A DNA stretch of 64,000 nt, taken from NCBI GenBank assembly GCA_964446955.1, contig CAYUQJ010000001.1:434001-498000 (forward strand). Reading direction: 5' to 3'. Each line of letters starts with the position of its first letter. Positions within the stretch are counted from its first letter, which is position 1. This DNA is from Leptolinea sp964446955 (lineage in GTDB: Bacteria > Chloroflexota > Anaerolineae > Anaerolineales > Anaerolineaceae). Under the pieces are notes generated by a model. That model was not told the origin of the DNA and searched no databases. It saw only the letters and a list, made by a program, of their open reading frames with translations. Positions 46,109 through 54,570 of this stretch are shown here, one piece after another. Position numbers and translations under genes: made by a program.

Positions 46109-46510
46109 ATGAAAAAAATCCACTTCATTCTTCTGTTTTTTCTGCTATTGGTCAGTATTGCCTGTGGTGGAATAGGCCTGGCTTACGAATTTGACCTGAT
46201 CGGCGATTACGCCGCATGGGCTCCTGACGAACTTGAACAGGTCGCCGTGGTTCGTAAAGACCCACAGGGTTCGGGCGCGTCAGTGATTATCCCGGCGATG
46301 GTTTTTGCTTATTGTTGGGATGACGATTTCATCATCGCCCAACGTCATCCGGCGGATGATACTTTAGACGAAAGCGTAATCGAATGGTATCTGCTTGTCG
46401 TCGACAGCGGCGAAGTCTATGGTCCGTTGAATGAAAACGAATATCAACAGATACGTGCTGAGTTGGGCGTGCCAGAGAAACTCGATTTCTCAAAAACAGT
46501 GTCCCCGTAA
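46109..46510 (+). CDS. Small lipoprotein, DUF3997-like
   Basis: The 133-residue protein starts with MKKIHFILLFFLLLVSIACG, a lipoprotein signal with lipobox SIAC. The mature part has YEFDLIGDYAAWAPDE and a WYLLVVDSGEVYGPLNENEY stretch, reminiscent of DUF3997-type lipoproteins. The start at 46109 is chosen over an earlier ATG (46040) because the signal peptide begins there. It stands alone in the integration scar and has no assigned function. Confidence 0.65.
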   Translation: MKKIHFILLFFLLLVSIACGGIGLAYEFDLIGDYAAWAPDELEQVAVVRKDPQGSGASVIIPAMVFAYCWDDDFIIAQRHPADDTLDESVIEWYLLVVDSGEVYGPLNENEYQQIRAELGVPEKLDFSKTVSP

Positions 46511-46977
46511 ACCGGGTCAAAGAAATACACAACGAACACTGGCATCGATACCGTGCTTGTTAGAATCCCTGCATCGACAATGTTAACTGAAATACTCCGG
46601 CGGATGTTTTGTTGTTTCGCTCAAACGCGAGCACATAACCGCTTTGGCGTTTAGACGCCGTAGTGGGCTTCCCTGGAGCAGAAATTCATATTCGGATGAA
46701 GGCGGATACAAATAACTCAACAATTCAGATATAGCTATGAGACCAATTATTGTATAAGGAACAAATTAAGAAGAGTTACAAAATACAATTATCCAGATTC
46801 CACCCTTGGTCAGGCGACCGACCTACGACATATTCGTGTCGCAGCGGCTCGAGAATCCAAACATCCGTGCAGGAGCTTGGGCATCTCCTGGTGCTGGGGC
46901 TTACTACACGGAGCTCAAGAATGATATGCTGGGTTACGAGGGAAGGTGAGGAAATTTACGTTGGATGTGGTAGGGGG
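46511..46977. other. Intergenic stretch without a supported gene
   Basis: No frame here looks real. A small cruciform-like hairpin GGCGT-TTAG-ACGCC lies near 46650. Bases 46770-46948 keep a 55-60 codon open frame (...LENPNIRAGAWASPGAGAY..., stop TGA 46946-46948) with higher GC than its surroundings, possibly the end of a lost gene. Confidence 0.4.
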
Positions 46978-47994
46978 CTATCCGTTTACCACCCTGTTCT
47001 TCCCGGACTGCTTTGCTTTTAGCAGGGACTGGTCGGCGCGCGCCACTATGGTGGCGGGATCGTCCAGAGGGGAGAATTCGGTCAATCCGAGGCTGATGGT
47101 TATACTGAGTCGTTTTCCTTCATGATCGAGCTCGTTCTTTTCCACGACGGACCTGATCTTCTCGGTGATGATCATGCCTTCCTCCAGGCAGGTTGCCTTG
47201 AAGATCAGGGTGAATTCCTCGCCTCCAAAACGGCAGAGGATGTCGGATTTGCGTATCGTCTCCTGGATCGTCCCGGTCGTTGTCTTCAGCACGAGGTCGC
47301 CCACGGGATGGCCGAAGGTATCATTGAACGCCTTGAAATTGTCTATGTCCAGGATCGCCACGCAGAAAGTCTCTCCGTACTTGCGCGCCTGCTCCAACGT
47401 ATCGCGCAGGTACTCGTCGAAGAAGGCGCGGTTGCGGGTTTGCGTCAGCGGGTCGGTTATCGACTTGTCGTAGATTGACTCGAATGAGCTCATCATCCGC
47501 TTTCCCCACTCGCCCTGGAAGGCCAGCAGCGCCCCGATGACCAGGAAATTAACGATCAGCGATATGACCGATGCCTGGACCATCATGGGGAAAAGCGCCT
47601 CGCGCAGGAAGATGAGGCCAAGCATCGTCTCCACGCAGAGGATGGTCGTGGTGTAAAGGGTGAACCTCACATTGAAGTAAAGCGAGGCGCTGGCCAGAAT
47701 GACGTAGAGCAGGAAGATGTTGTCAATGCTCCCCTTCTGGATGTAGAGGATGATGAACATGTACGTGATTGCGAAGAAGACGAAGAGGTATTTGAAGATG
47801 GAGCTCGACGGCCTGGCGAAATAAAGGATAAGGGGTAACGAGAACATGGCGACCGCTAATCCAAATGTCACCAGGGCCTTGGAAAGGGAAAAAAGCATGA
47901 AATACGATAGGATGCTCTGTACGACTATCATCACGATGGCCGCGTACGCCAGCAGCCTATTGGTCGTCCTCTGGCTCACAATATACTTACGCAT
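46978..47994 (-). CDS. Membrane diguanylate cyclase (GGDEF)
   Basis: This 338-residue protein has about six N-terminal membrane helices (residues 12-165) and a C-terminal GGDEF domain (about 178-335). SITDPLTQTRNRAFFDEYL opens the domain; DIDNFKAFNDTFGHPVGD binds metal and GTP; the signature is RFGGEEF, the active GGEEF variant. It makes cyclic di-GMP at the membrane. Its GC content and codon use are clearly higher than those of neighbours, which suggests transfer from another lineage. No RxxD inhibitory site is obvious before GGEEF. Confidence 0.92.
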   Translation of the reverse strand: MRKYIVSQRTTNRLLAYAAIVMIVVQSILSYFMLFSLSKALVTFGLAVAMFSLPLILYFARPSSSIFKYLFVFFAITYMFIILYIQKGSIDNIFLLYVILASASLYFNVRFTLYTTTILCVETMLGLIFLREALFPMMVQASVISLIVNFLVIGALLAFQGEWGKRMMSSFESIYDKSITDPLTQTRNRAFFDEYLRDTLEQARKYGETFCVAILDIDNFKAFNDTFGHPVGDLVLKTTTGTIQETIRKSDILCRFGGEEFTLIFKATCLEEGMIITEKIRSVVEKNELDHEGKRLSITISLGLTEFSPLDDPATIVARADQSLLKAKQSGKNRVVNG

Positions 47995-48204
47995 AATCTT
48001 TTACTTCCTCATTAAGGCAGCGAGTAATCCATTGAAACCGCTTTTCCAAAATTATATAGGCTATCGAATAGTTTGGCACTAAACTAAAAAAGTTTAAGCA
48101 TAAACTTAACGGATAGTTTGGATTTATCCGAAATAATTACAGTGGATAAATTAGATCAAACAATAATAGCTAATTGTTTTCTTTTTCAGACTGTTTCTAT
48201 GTTC

Positions 48205-48345
48205 CTAAATTTTTTCAAACAGTTTATCCAAACCGAGGATAAAACTATCCACCGCGGCCTTATCCATCATTCGCCAACCTTCAGGACCTAAAAAGGTGCT
48301 GGTATCCTCTTCAGTTATCGGATAATACACTGATATTTTTGCCGC
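48205..48345 (-). pseudogene. Remnant of a C-terminal coding region
   Basis: An open frame of about 45 codons, closed by TAA just upstream and by TAG at 48205, reads protein-like: VYYPITEEDTSTFLG, then PEGWRMMDKAAVD and a GLDKLFEKI ending. It lacks a good start (GTG 48328-48330 at best). It looks like the tail of a lost gene; I do not recognise the family. Confidence 0.35.
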
Positions 48346-48543
48346 AATTTTTTAGTTACGCAATGTGTACATGCCATATATATGGTAGCAAAAAGATTTT
48401 ATTGCACTATATATAGCGGTACAATGTGTCCACTTTCAACAACGAATCCAAATGATTAAATACTTTTGCGCCCCATTACTTAATTATTTGCCATCTGCGT
48501 TCTGTGTATTGCTACTTCTAATTTCCGTAGAGGATACCCAAAA

Positions 48544-48588
48544 ATGGGGTGCAAGAGGCCGGAGGTTTAAATCCTCTCGCCCCGACCA
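48544..48588 (+). other. 3' fragment of a tRNA-Pro gene, candidate att site
   Basis: In tRNA order the plus strand gives loop ATGGGGT (anticodon GGG, Pro), 3' anticodon strand GCAAG, variable AGGCC, T-arm GGAGG-TTTAAAT-CCTCT, acceptor CGCCCCG, A73, CCA. The T-loop carries T at position 56 instead of C, a sign of decay. The 5' strand CTTGC is missing upstream. It is followed by a terminator. The break at the anticodon loop parallels the tRNA-His fragment at 45459, on the other strand. Confidence 0.72.
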
Positions 48589-48604
48589 AAAGCTACAGGA
48601 GACC

Positions 48605-48626
48605 CCCTCTTTTTGAGGGATTTTTT
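48605..48626 (+). terminator. Terminator after the tRNA-Pro fragment
   Basis: CCCTC-TTTTT-GAGGG, then ATTTTTT. It is 16 nt past the CCA end, in the position of the native tRNA terminator. Confidence 0.65.
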
Positions 48627-48869
48627 GCCATATATGGGGGTAAAAATTTTAAAGTTTTTTAATTGGTGCGCAAAACAAATCGGCTATTTGTTGCTGTTTA
48701 TTTGAAAATCTAAAAGAAATACTACCTTCTGAATGAAGCATTGTTTAAATTTTTATCTCTTAGAAAAATTTTTAAGACAATGATGTTGTTTTTCCGGACT
48801 TAAGTTACTTTCATTTTCCAACTTATCGGTTATATTTTTATCTAGATTTGTAAAAAAGTTAAGGGGAAA
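48627..48869 (+). other. AT-rich upstream region of the CRISPR locus
   Basis: No gene. The 240 bp is very AT-rich with several T-runs and should hold the promoter of the CARF-HTH gene; candidates such as TTATAT near 48831 are not convincing. AAGGGG lies 5 nt before the ATG at 48870. Confidence 0.4.
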
Positions 48870-49757
48870 ATGAAATACTGCCTTATTGCCACACTCGGAA
48901 CTGAAGCTCAAGTAATAACCGCTGTATTGGATTGTCTTTTATTCTCTAAGGTGGAGATTTCATACGTTTCCATTATTCACACATCCACACATGCTGATCC
49001 AATACAAATTGCTCTTGAAAAAATTCAACTAGAAGCTGAAATATACCCATCTTATAAAAATATTAAATTTTCATTTGTACCAATATTATCTTTGGATGGG
49101 GAAAAAATAAAAGACATCGATTCAATAGAAGCAGGTCAAGCTGGTTTTTCCACACTTTACCGTGTGATATTCGAAGCGAAACAAAAAGAAATGCAGGTAA
49201 TTCTCTGTATTTCTGGAGGAAGAAAAAACCTTTCTTTGTTCGGGATGTCTGCAGCGCAATTGCTCTTTGATGATGACGATAAACTTGTGCATTTGTACTC
49301 ATCAAATAGCTACCTTTCAAGTAAAACAATGCATCCTAATCCCAGTCAAGACGCAAATCTGATAGAAATTCCTGTTCTTCTCTGGAGCAGCATATCACCT
49401 GCCTATCTTTTATTAAGTGACACAATTGATCCAATAAAAGCTATGAAAAAGTATAAGGAAATTCATCTGGAGGAACGCGTTGAAATTGGTCGTGTATTCC
49501 ATAATTCAAAATTGACACCTGCTGAACAACAGGTTGTTGAATTATTGGTCAGTAGAGGATTATCTGATAATTCCATTGGCCAAATCCTTCATATATCTGA
49601 TCGGACAGTGGAAAGTCATATTCGTTCAGCTCGATATAAAGCTGAAAGATTTTTTCATCTTCCGTCCCTTAACAGATCGGGGTTAATAGCACTTCTTCAA
49701 CCGGCGATTACTTTTTTATTAGGAGGTAAATTCAGGGAAAATACGGATGATACCTAA
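48870..49757 (+). CDS. CARF-domain transcription regulator with C-terminal LuxR-type HTH
   Basis: This 295-residue protein opens KYCLIATLGTEAQVITAVLD, as in NE0113/Csx14-like CARF proteins, and has the CARF loop CISGGRKNLSLFGMSAAQLL with LVHLYS after it. Residues about 215-285 form a GerE/LuxR helix-turn-helix (LTPAEQQVVELLVSRGLSDN then IGQILHISDRTVESHI). It likely binds a cyclic oligoadenylate made by Cas10 and switches transcription. Known CARF regulators such as Csa3 use a winged helix; the LuxR-type output differs. It precedes cas10, with a 15-bp inverted repeat between. Confidence 0.82.
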   Translation: MKYCLIATLGTEAQVITAVLDCLLFSKVEISYVSIIHTSTHADPIQIALEKIQLEAEIYPSYKNIKFSFVPILSLDGEKIKDIDSIEAGQAGFSTLYRVIFEAKQKEMQVILCISGGRKNLSLFGMSAAQLLFDDDDKLVHLYSSNSYLSSKTMHPNPSQDANLIEIPVLLWSSISPAYLLLSDTIDPIKAMKKYKEIHLEERVEIGRVFHNSKLTPAEQQVVELLVSRGLSDNSIGQILHISDRTVESHIRSARYKAERFFHLPSLNRSGLIALLQPAITFLLGGKFRENTDDT

Positions 49758-49783
49758 CAACTTTTTCACTATGATGGATAAGT

Positions 49784-49832
49784 TCACATCCGTCAGTTAG
49801 GGGAAATTGGGGGATAAAACTGGCGGATGTGA
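49784..49832. promoter_or_regulatory. 15-bp inverted repeat before cas10, candidate operator or hairpin
   Basis: TCACATCCGTCAGTT (49784-49798) and AACTGGCGGATGTGA (49818-49832) match in 14 of 15 positions; the odd pair is G-U in RNA. The spacer is 19 nt. It lies between the CARF-HTH stop and the cas10 start at 49859. Confidence 0.6.
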
Positions 49833-49858
49833 TCGAAACAAAAACAACGGGAGGGTCA

Positions 49859-52339
49859 ATGGATAAACAAATAGTTGAAGCTGCTATCGGAGGTCTCATT
49901 CATGATGTTGGAAAAATTCTACAACGCGCTGATGAAAGTCCGAAGGAAAAACATGCGGAGTACACACAGGATTTTGTAAATTCGATTCCTCGACAATATA
50001 GAGGTATTGGAAGAGCAGCTGAATATCACCATCATCCAGATTCTGCTGATGCAAATGCCATCCCTTTGACGTGGCAAATCGCATTGGGAGACAAACTATC
50101 TGCCGGCGAAAGAGCGGATGAGAGACCTCAAAAAGAAGGGGATAGCTTTCCAATGCAGATGGTTTCAATATTCGACCGGATAAATCACCCGAAAATGGTC
50201 GATAGTAAAAAAAGCCCCCACTATCTTTCATTAAATCCTCTGGAATTAAGCAAGAATACAATATTCCCCCAAACAACGGTTTCGCCCAGACCAGAAGCTC
50301 ACTCGTTATATTCAGCCTTAAAAAGTGAGTTTATGAAATTCGGACAGAAAGACATCGCTGATCCAGAAACTTATATCGAATCACTACTGTCTGTTTTTAA
50401 AGAATTCTCCTGGTCTGTCCCATCCGGTTTTTATTACAACATACCAGATATTTCCCTGTATGATCACTCAAGAATGACAGCTGCGCTTGCAGTATGTTTG
50501 TCTGATTGGCCAATTGAAAAAACTAAAACGGTACACAATTCTGTCGTACGAAAATGGTTATCTGAAGTCGATCCAAAGAAAAATAAACTTGAGATTAATG
50601 ATACAGGTAACCTTCAGATTCCATGCGCTATTCTGATCGGTGGTGACATATCAGGTTTACAAAAATTCTTATATACACTTTCATCATCCGGAGCTGCAAG
50701 AACACTGCGGGGCCGTTCATTCTATCTTCAACTACTAACTGAAGCGATAATGCGCCTTGTTTTAAGAAGGTTAGATATTCCCGCAACAAATGTTATTTAT
50801 TCAGGTGGCGGGCATTTCTTTCTTTTAGCTCCTATTTCTTCTGGTTCGCATCTCAGAGATATTCAGAAGGAGATCACCCGCAAATTAACCCGAGCGCATG
50901 GTTCCGATTTAACGTTTTCTCTGGCCTGGACAGAGGTCCCGGTAGAAGGTTTCTCAGTTAGTCGATTCCCTAATTACTGGGGAGAAATGCAATTTGCCCT
51001 AAGCAAAGCGAAGTTGACCCCCTTTGCCGAGTTGGATGATGAACTTTACGCTCAAGTATTTAAGATCAGCAATACTGGCGGGAACAGGGAACACATCTGT
51101 TCTGTTTGTGGTACCGAAAACGAATCAGTACAAAAAGATAAAAACGACACAGAAATCCGTATTTGTTCACTGTGCACATCTTTTGAGGAAGAACTGGGTG
51201 CAAAACTACCAGTTACCGACCAGATAATTCTTGGGTTTGGTGAGCCTACTGATCTACCGGTATCAGGTTTTTCTGCTTTGGATATTCTTGCATCTCTTGG
51301 TATGGATGTCCAATTCGCCCATGGTAAAAAAGATATTGATTTCAGTGAACAGAAACGATTGGTTGTTGAAAGAGCCTGTGTATGGGAATTAAATGACATA
51401 ACATCTGGCCTCGTGGAAATAAAAGGAGTTCCTTACTGGAGAACGAAACGCTACACTGTAAACCAGGTCCCTGTCAATAAAAACCAACCAGTTACTTTTG
51501 ATGACCTGCAAAAAAAAGCCAAAGGCATTCACCGGCTTGGTGTATTACGCATGGATGTTGACAACTTGGGAGGTCTATTCAAAAGCGGATTGTGTGATAG
51601 ACAGGGGAAACCTTTGGGTTCGCTGTCCCGATTAAGTACATTAAGCTTTGCCCTATCACTCTTTTTTGAAGGTTGGGTGGGGAAAATCTGTGCCGAGTAC
51701 GAGGATAGGATTTATGCTGTCTATGCTGGTGGAGATGATCTTTTTCTCATCGCCCCCTGGAGTGATGTTCCAGACCTTGCATTGAGAATTGCCAATGATT
51801 TCCGGGACTTCACGGGTGATAATTGTAATCTGCACATCAGTGGTGGTATGGCATTTATTCATGGGAAATATCCGATCTACCAGGCAGCGGAAGACGCAGG
51901 AGAGGCTGAAGCTCTTGCAAAGGCGTTCCCGGGGAAAAATGCTTTCAGCTTTCTCGGTAAAGCCTATTCATGGGAATTATTTACAGAACTTAAAAAACTC
52001 CATGAAAATATTCGTGGTTTGGTTGATTCAAGTGGTGAAGGCAATCTTTCCGGTCCACAATCCATAATCGGCTTGCTCAGAGAATTGGGCGATCAGGCAG
52101 AAGCCGCGCGTAAGATTAAAGGAAAACCTGTATACGGACCATGGATCTGGCGGGGTGAATATACCCTTGCCCGAATGATCGAACGTGAAAGAAAGAGTAG
52201 ACCAGAATTAGCCATTGCTTTGGAAAAAATAAAGACCGAACTGAATAAAGAATTGTATATGCGCATTGAAGAATACGCAGCTGCAGCCCGCTGGGCTCAG
52301 CTGGAAATCCGCACCAATCATCAGGAGGAAATAAGATGA
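49859..52339 (+). CDS. cas10: Cas10/Csm1, type III-A large subunit
   Basis: Csm1 is the effector-complex scaffold that degrades single-stranded DNA and makes cyclic oligoadenylates. The HD nuclease motif is at GGLIHDVGKIL with EYHHHP following. A zinc-binding set CSVCGTEN ... ICSLC lies near residue 420. The Palm domain has the intact active site YAGGDDLFLIAP near residue 630, so cyclase activity is predicted. Length is 826 residues from ATG 49859, with GGGAGGG before it; the earlier in-frame GTG at 49829 lies in the inverted repeat. It overlaps csm2 by 4 nt. Confidence 0.96.
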   Translation: MDKQIVEAAIGGLIHDVGKILQRADESPKEKHAEYTQDFVNSIPRQYRGIGRAAEYHHHPDSADANAIPLTWQIALGDKLSAGERADERPQKEGDSFPMQMVSIFDRINHPKMVDSKKSPHYLSLNPLELSKNTIFPQTTVSPRPEAHSLYSALKSEFMKFGQKDIADPETYIESLLSVFKEFSWSVPSGFYYNIPDISLYDHSRMTAALAVCLSDWPIEKTKTVHNSVVRKWLSEVDPKKNKLEINDTGNLQIPCAILIGGDISGLQKFLYTLSSSGAARTLRGRSFYLQLLTEAIMRLVLRRLDIPATNVIYSGGGHFFLLAPISSGSHLRDIQKEITRKLTRAHGSDLTFSLAWTEVPVEGFSVSRFPNYWGEMQFALSKAKLTPFAELDDELYAQVFKISNTGGNREHICSVCGTENESVQKDKNDTEIRICSLCTSFEEELGAKLPVTDQIILGFGEPTDLPVSGFSALDILASLGMDVQFAHGKKDIDFSEQKRLVVERACVWELNDITSGLVEIKGVPYWRTKRYTVNQVPVNKNQPVTFDDLQKKAKGIHRLGVLRMDVDNLGGLFKSGLCDRQGKPLGSLSRLSTLSFALSLFFEGWVGKICAEYEDRIYAVYAGGDDLFLIAPWSDVPDLALRIANDFRDFTGDNCNLHISGGMAFIHGKYPIYQAAEDAGEAEALAKAFPGKNAFSFLGKAYSWELFTELKKLHENIRGLVDSSGEGNLSGPQSIIGLLRELGDQAEAARKIKGKPVYGPWIWRGEYTLARMIERERKSRPELAIALEKIKTELNKELYMRIEEYAAAARWAQLEIRTNHQEEIR

Positions 52340-52728
52340 GTATGCAAACGATCATGACCGGAGACCCGGATGGGCAGGAACTGGTCAAACAAGCTGAAAT
52401 CCTTGGAGGCAATCTCTATCGAGGTGGTGTTACAACATCACAGATGCGCTCCATCTTTTCCGAGGCCCGACAGATCGAGGCGTCCTGGGGAAAAGAAAAC
52501 TCTGCATTACGCTTGAGTATGTTGAGACCCAAACTGGCCTATCAGAAAGCCCGCCAGGGAAGAAATTCCGAACAGGCTTTCGGAGGCCTGGTCTCTGAAC
52601 TTTCAGCCGGTATTGAATCGGTCCTTGATCCAAAGATTTCTACAACAGAAAGAGACCGTCGCTTCAAAAAACTGATGAGCTTTTTCGAAGCCGTTTTAGC
52701 CTACCATCGTGCTGCTGGTGGACGATAA
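52336..52728 (+). CDS. csm2: Csm2, type III-A small subunit
   Basis: This 130-residue helical small subunit lines the crRNA-target duplex in the Csm complex. It has the typical GVTTSQMRSIFSEARQIE and RLSMLRPKLAYQKARQG regions and a C-terminal FFEAVLAYHRAAGG. No membrane or zinc motif is present. It starts in ATGA overlap with cas10 and belongs to the same transcript. Confidence 0.93.
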   Translation: MSMQTIMTGDPDGQELVKQAEILGGNLYRGGVTTSQMRSIFSEARQIEASWGKENSALRLSMLRPKLAYQKARQGRNSEQAFGGLVSELSAGIESVLDPKISTTERDRRFKKLMSFFEAVLAYHRAAGGR

Positions 52729-52747
52729 ATCTCCGGGAGAAAACAAA

Positions 52748-53548
52748 ATGACAACGAATAACCAATTATTTGGACGGATCGTGATTACAGCTAATATAGA
52801 AACTTTAACAGGCCTTCACATCGGCGGGACATCCGCCTCTATGGAAATTGGCGGTGTGGATAATACGATCATCCGCAACCCGATCAACAACCAACCATAC
52901 ATTCCCGGCTCCAGCCTGCGCGGTAAGATGCGTTCGCAAACAGAGAAGATACTTGGATTGGAACAAAACCAGCAAATAGGGAAAGATGTTTACATTCATT
53001 CCTGTAAAGATGAGGGTGATTTTTCAAAGAATGGTGGTTGCCCCGTCTGCACAATCTTTGGCTTGCCTGGAGAACGTGGTTTCAACACGACAACACGGCT
53101 AGTTGTTCGCGATATCGCCATGACTGCCGAGAGTGTGGAGCAATTGGAAAAAGCACATACGGATCTTCCATTTGCTGAGTATAAAACTGAGGTGGCAATT
53201 GACCGGGTTACCAGTGCCGCGACACCCCGATCATTGGAACGTGTTCCAGCCGGGACCATTTTTGGCCCCGCTGAACTGGTCTACTCCATTTATAACGATG
53301 GCGATTTCCAACGTCTCTCCTTTGTTTTTAATGCGCTGCAACTCGTGGAGGATGATTACATCGGTGGATCCGGATCGCGCGGCAGTGGAAAGGTCCGCTT
53401 TGTTTCCATCCAATTGACTGCCCGTTCTAAATCTGAATATGGAAAACCCGTGGATCTTGGTACATTCTCTTCCATTCAAGATTTAAACAACGCGCTGGGT
53501 ACAGTATTAGCCAAGGCAAAGGAAGCAATTTCGCTGGAGACAAAATGA
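52748..53548 (+). CDS. csm3: Csm3, type III-A backbone RAMP and target RNA nuclease
   Basis: Csm3 forms the filament along the crRNA and cuts target RNA at 6-nt steps. It has 266 residues. TGLHIGGTSASMEIGGVDN contains the histidine and the aspartate corresponding to the catalytic Csm3 aspartate; YIPGSSLRGKMRSQTE is the RAMP glycine region; GGCPVCTIFG a cysteine pair; GGSGSRGSGKVRF the C-terminal glycine-rich loop. The catalytic Asp is kept, so target cleavage is predicted. I chose ATG 52748 because GGGAGA precedes it. Confidence 0.95.
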   Translation: MTTNNQLFGRIVITANIETLTGLHIGGTSASMEIGGVDNTIIRNPINNQPYIPGSSLRGKMRSQTEKILGLEQNQQIGKDVYIHSCKDEGDFSKNGGCPVCTIFGLPGERGFNTTTRLVVRDIAMTAESVEQLEKAHTDLPFAEYKTEVAIDRVTSAATPRSLERVPAGTIFGPAELVYSIYNDGDFQRLSFVFNALQLVEDDYIGGSGSRGSGKVRFVSIQLTARSKSEYGKPVDLGTFSSIQDLNNALGTVLAKAKEAISLETK

Positions 53549-54570
53549 ATCTGACTACCTGGGAATTCACCGGCGGGCCTTTCCACTTTGGCCGGCGGGG
53601 ATTGGGACAGGAAGTCACGTCAACTGGGTTTGCCTCTGATTCCCTGTTTGCCGCGCTTGTTTCCCGCCTGGCCGAATTGGAAGGGTCAACTGCCATTGAA
53701 AAGTTTATTGAGCCATTTCGCAAAAATACTCCTCTGGTATTGTTCTCCTCGATGTTTCCTAGGGTTGGAAATATTCGTTTCTTTCCGGTTCCTGCCGCCC
53801 GTGGGTTTGGAGAGACAGAAGAGGGTATTTCGTACAAAGACATGAAAAAGATCCGGTACATCTCAGAAAAGCTTTTTTTGAGAGTAATAGGCGGAGAAGA
53901 CTTGCGCTCTATCTATTCAGAAGCAGTAAAGATACAGGGTGGCATTTTACTTGCCGCGGCGGATGAAGCAAAACAAATTCCTCCGCTTATCTGGAAGGAA
54001 GAAAAACGATCGCGTGTTACTCTGGACCGCAACACGCAAAAATCAACTCTCTTTTTCACCGGTGAAATCCATTTCGCCAAAGATTGTGGTCTATGGACCG
54101 CCGCCAAAATCCTGGACGAGGCAATAAAGCCAAAAATTGAAGCCTTATTGTTTGAACTGGGAGAGTCCGGATTGGGCGCTGACCGCAATGCCGGTTTGGG
54201 ACGGTGTACGGTGTCGCAAGGGAGTGATCTTGTTCTTCCGCAACCGGTTGAGAATGGTTTTATGGTTACCTTGGGCCGATTTCTTCCCAAATCGAATGAA
54301 ACTCATGCCCTGACCAAACCCGGAGCCGCGTACAAATTGGAAACCATTGGCGGCTGGGTGACCTCTCCTCAGGAAATGAACCAGCGCAGGCGGGTTGCGC
54401 GTATGCTCACCGAAGGATCCGTCATCGGAACATTACCGGACACTGCCGGTGACCTCGTGGATGTAAGACCGGTGTATGAAGGCAAGCCCGGGCTGGACCA
54501 CCCTGTCTGGCGCAACGGACAGGTTCTGGCAGCCGCTTTTGTTCCGCCAGCAAGAGGGAAAGCATTATGA
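53545..54570 (+). CDS. csm4: Csm4, RAMP subunit binding the crRNA 5' handle
   Basis: Csm4 caps the complex at the repeat-derived 5' handle and contacts Cas10. The protein has 341 residues. TTWEFTGGPFHFGRRGLGQE at the N-terminus and the C-terminal-half glycine loop LGESGLGADRNAGLGR are RAMP features. FFTGEIHF and a KPGAAYKLETIGGWV region follow the Csm4 pattern. It overlaps csm3 by 4 nt and csm5 by 4 nt. Confidence 0.92.
   Translation: MNLTTWEFTGGPFHFGRRGLGQEVTSTGFASDSLFAALVSRLAELEGSTAIEKFIEPFRKNTPLVLFSSMFPRVGNIRFFPVPAARGFGETEEGISYKDMKKIRYISEKLFLRVIGGEDLRSIYSEAVKIQGGILLAAADEAKQIPPLIWKEEKRSRVTLDRNTQKSTLFFTGEIHFAKDCGLWTAAKILDEAIKPKIEALLFELGESGLGADRNAGLGRCTVSQGSDLVLPQPVENGFMVTLGRFLPKSNETHALTKPGAAYKLETIGGWVTSPQEMNQRRRVARMLTEGSVIGTLPDTAGDLVDVRPVYEGKPGLDHPVWRNGQVLAAAFVPPARGKAL

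Noticed and set aside
46750..47022. 90-residue plus-strand frame
   Set aside because: It has no Shine-Dalgarno and overlaps the cyclase gene; another frame of the same stretch looks more protein-like.
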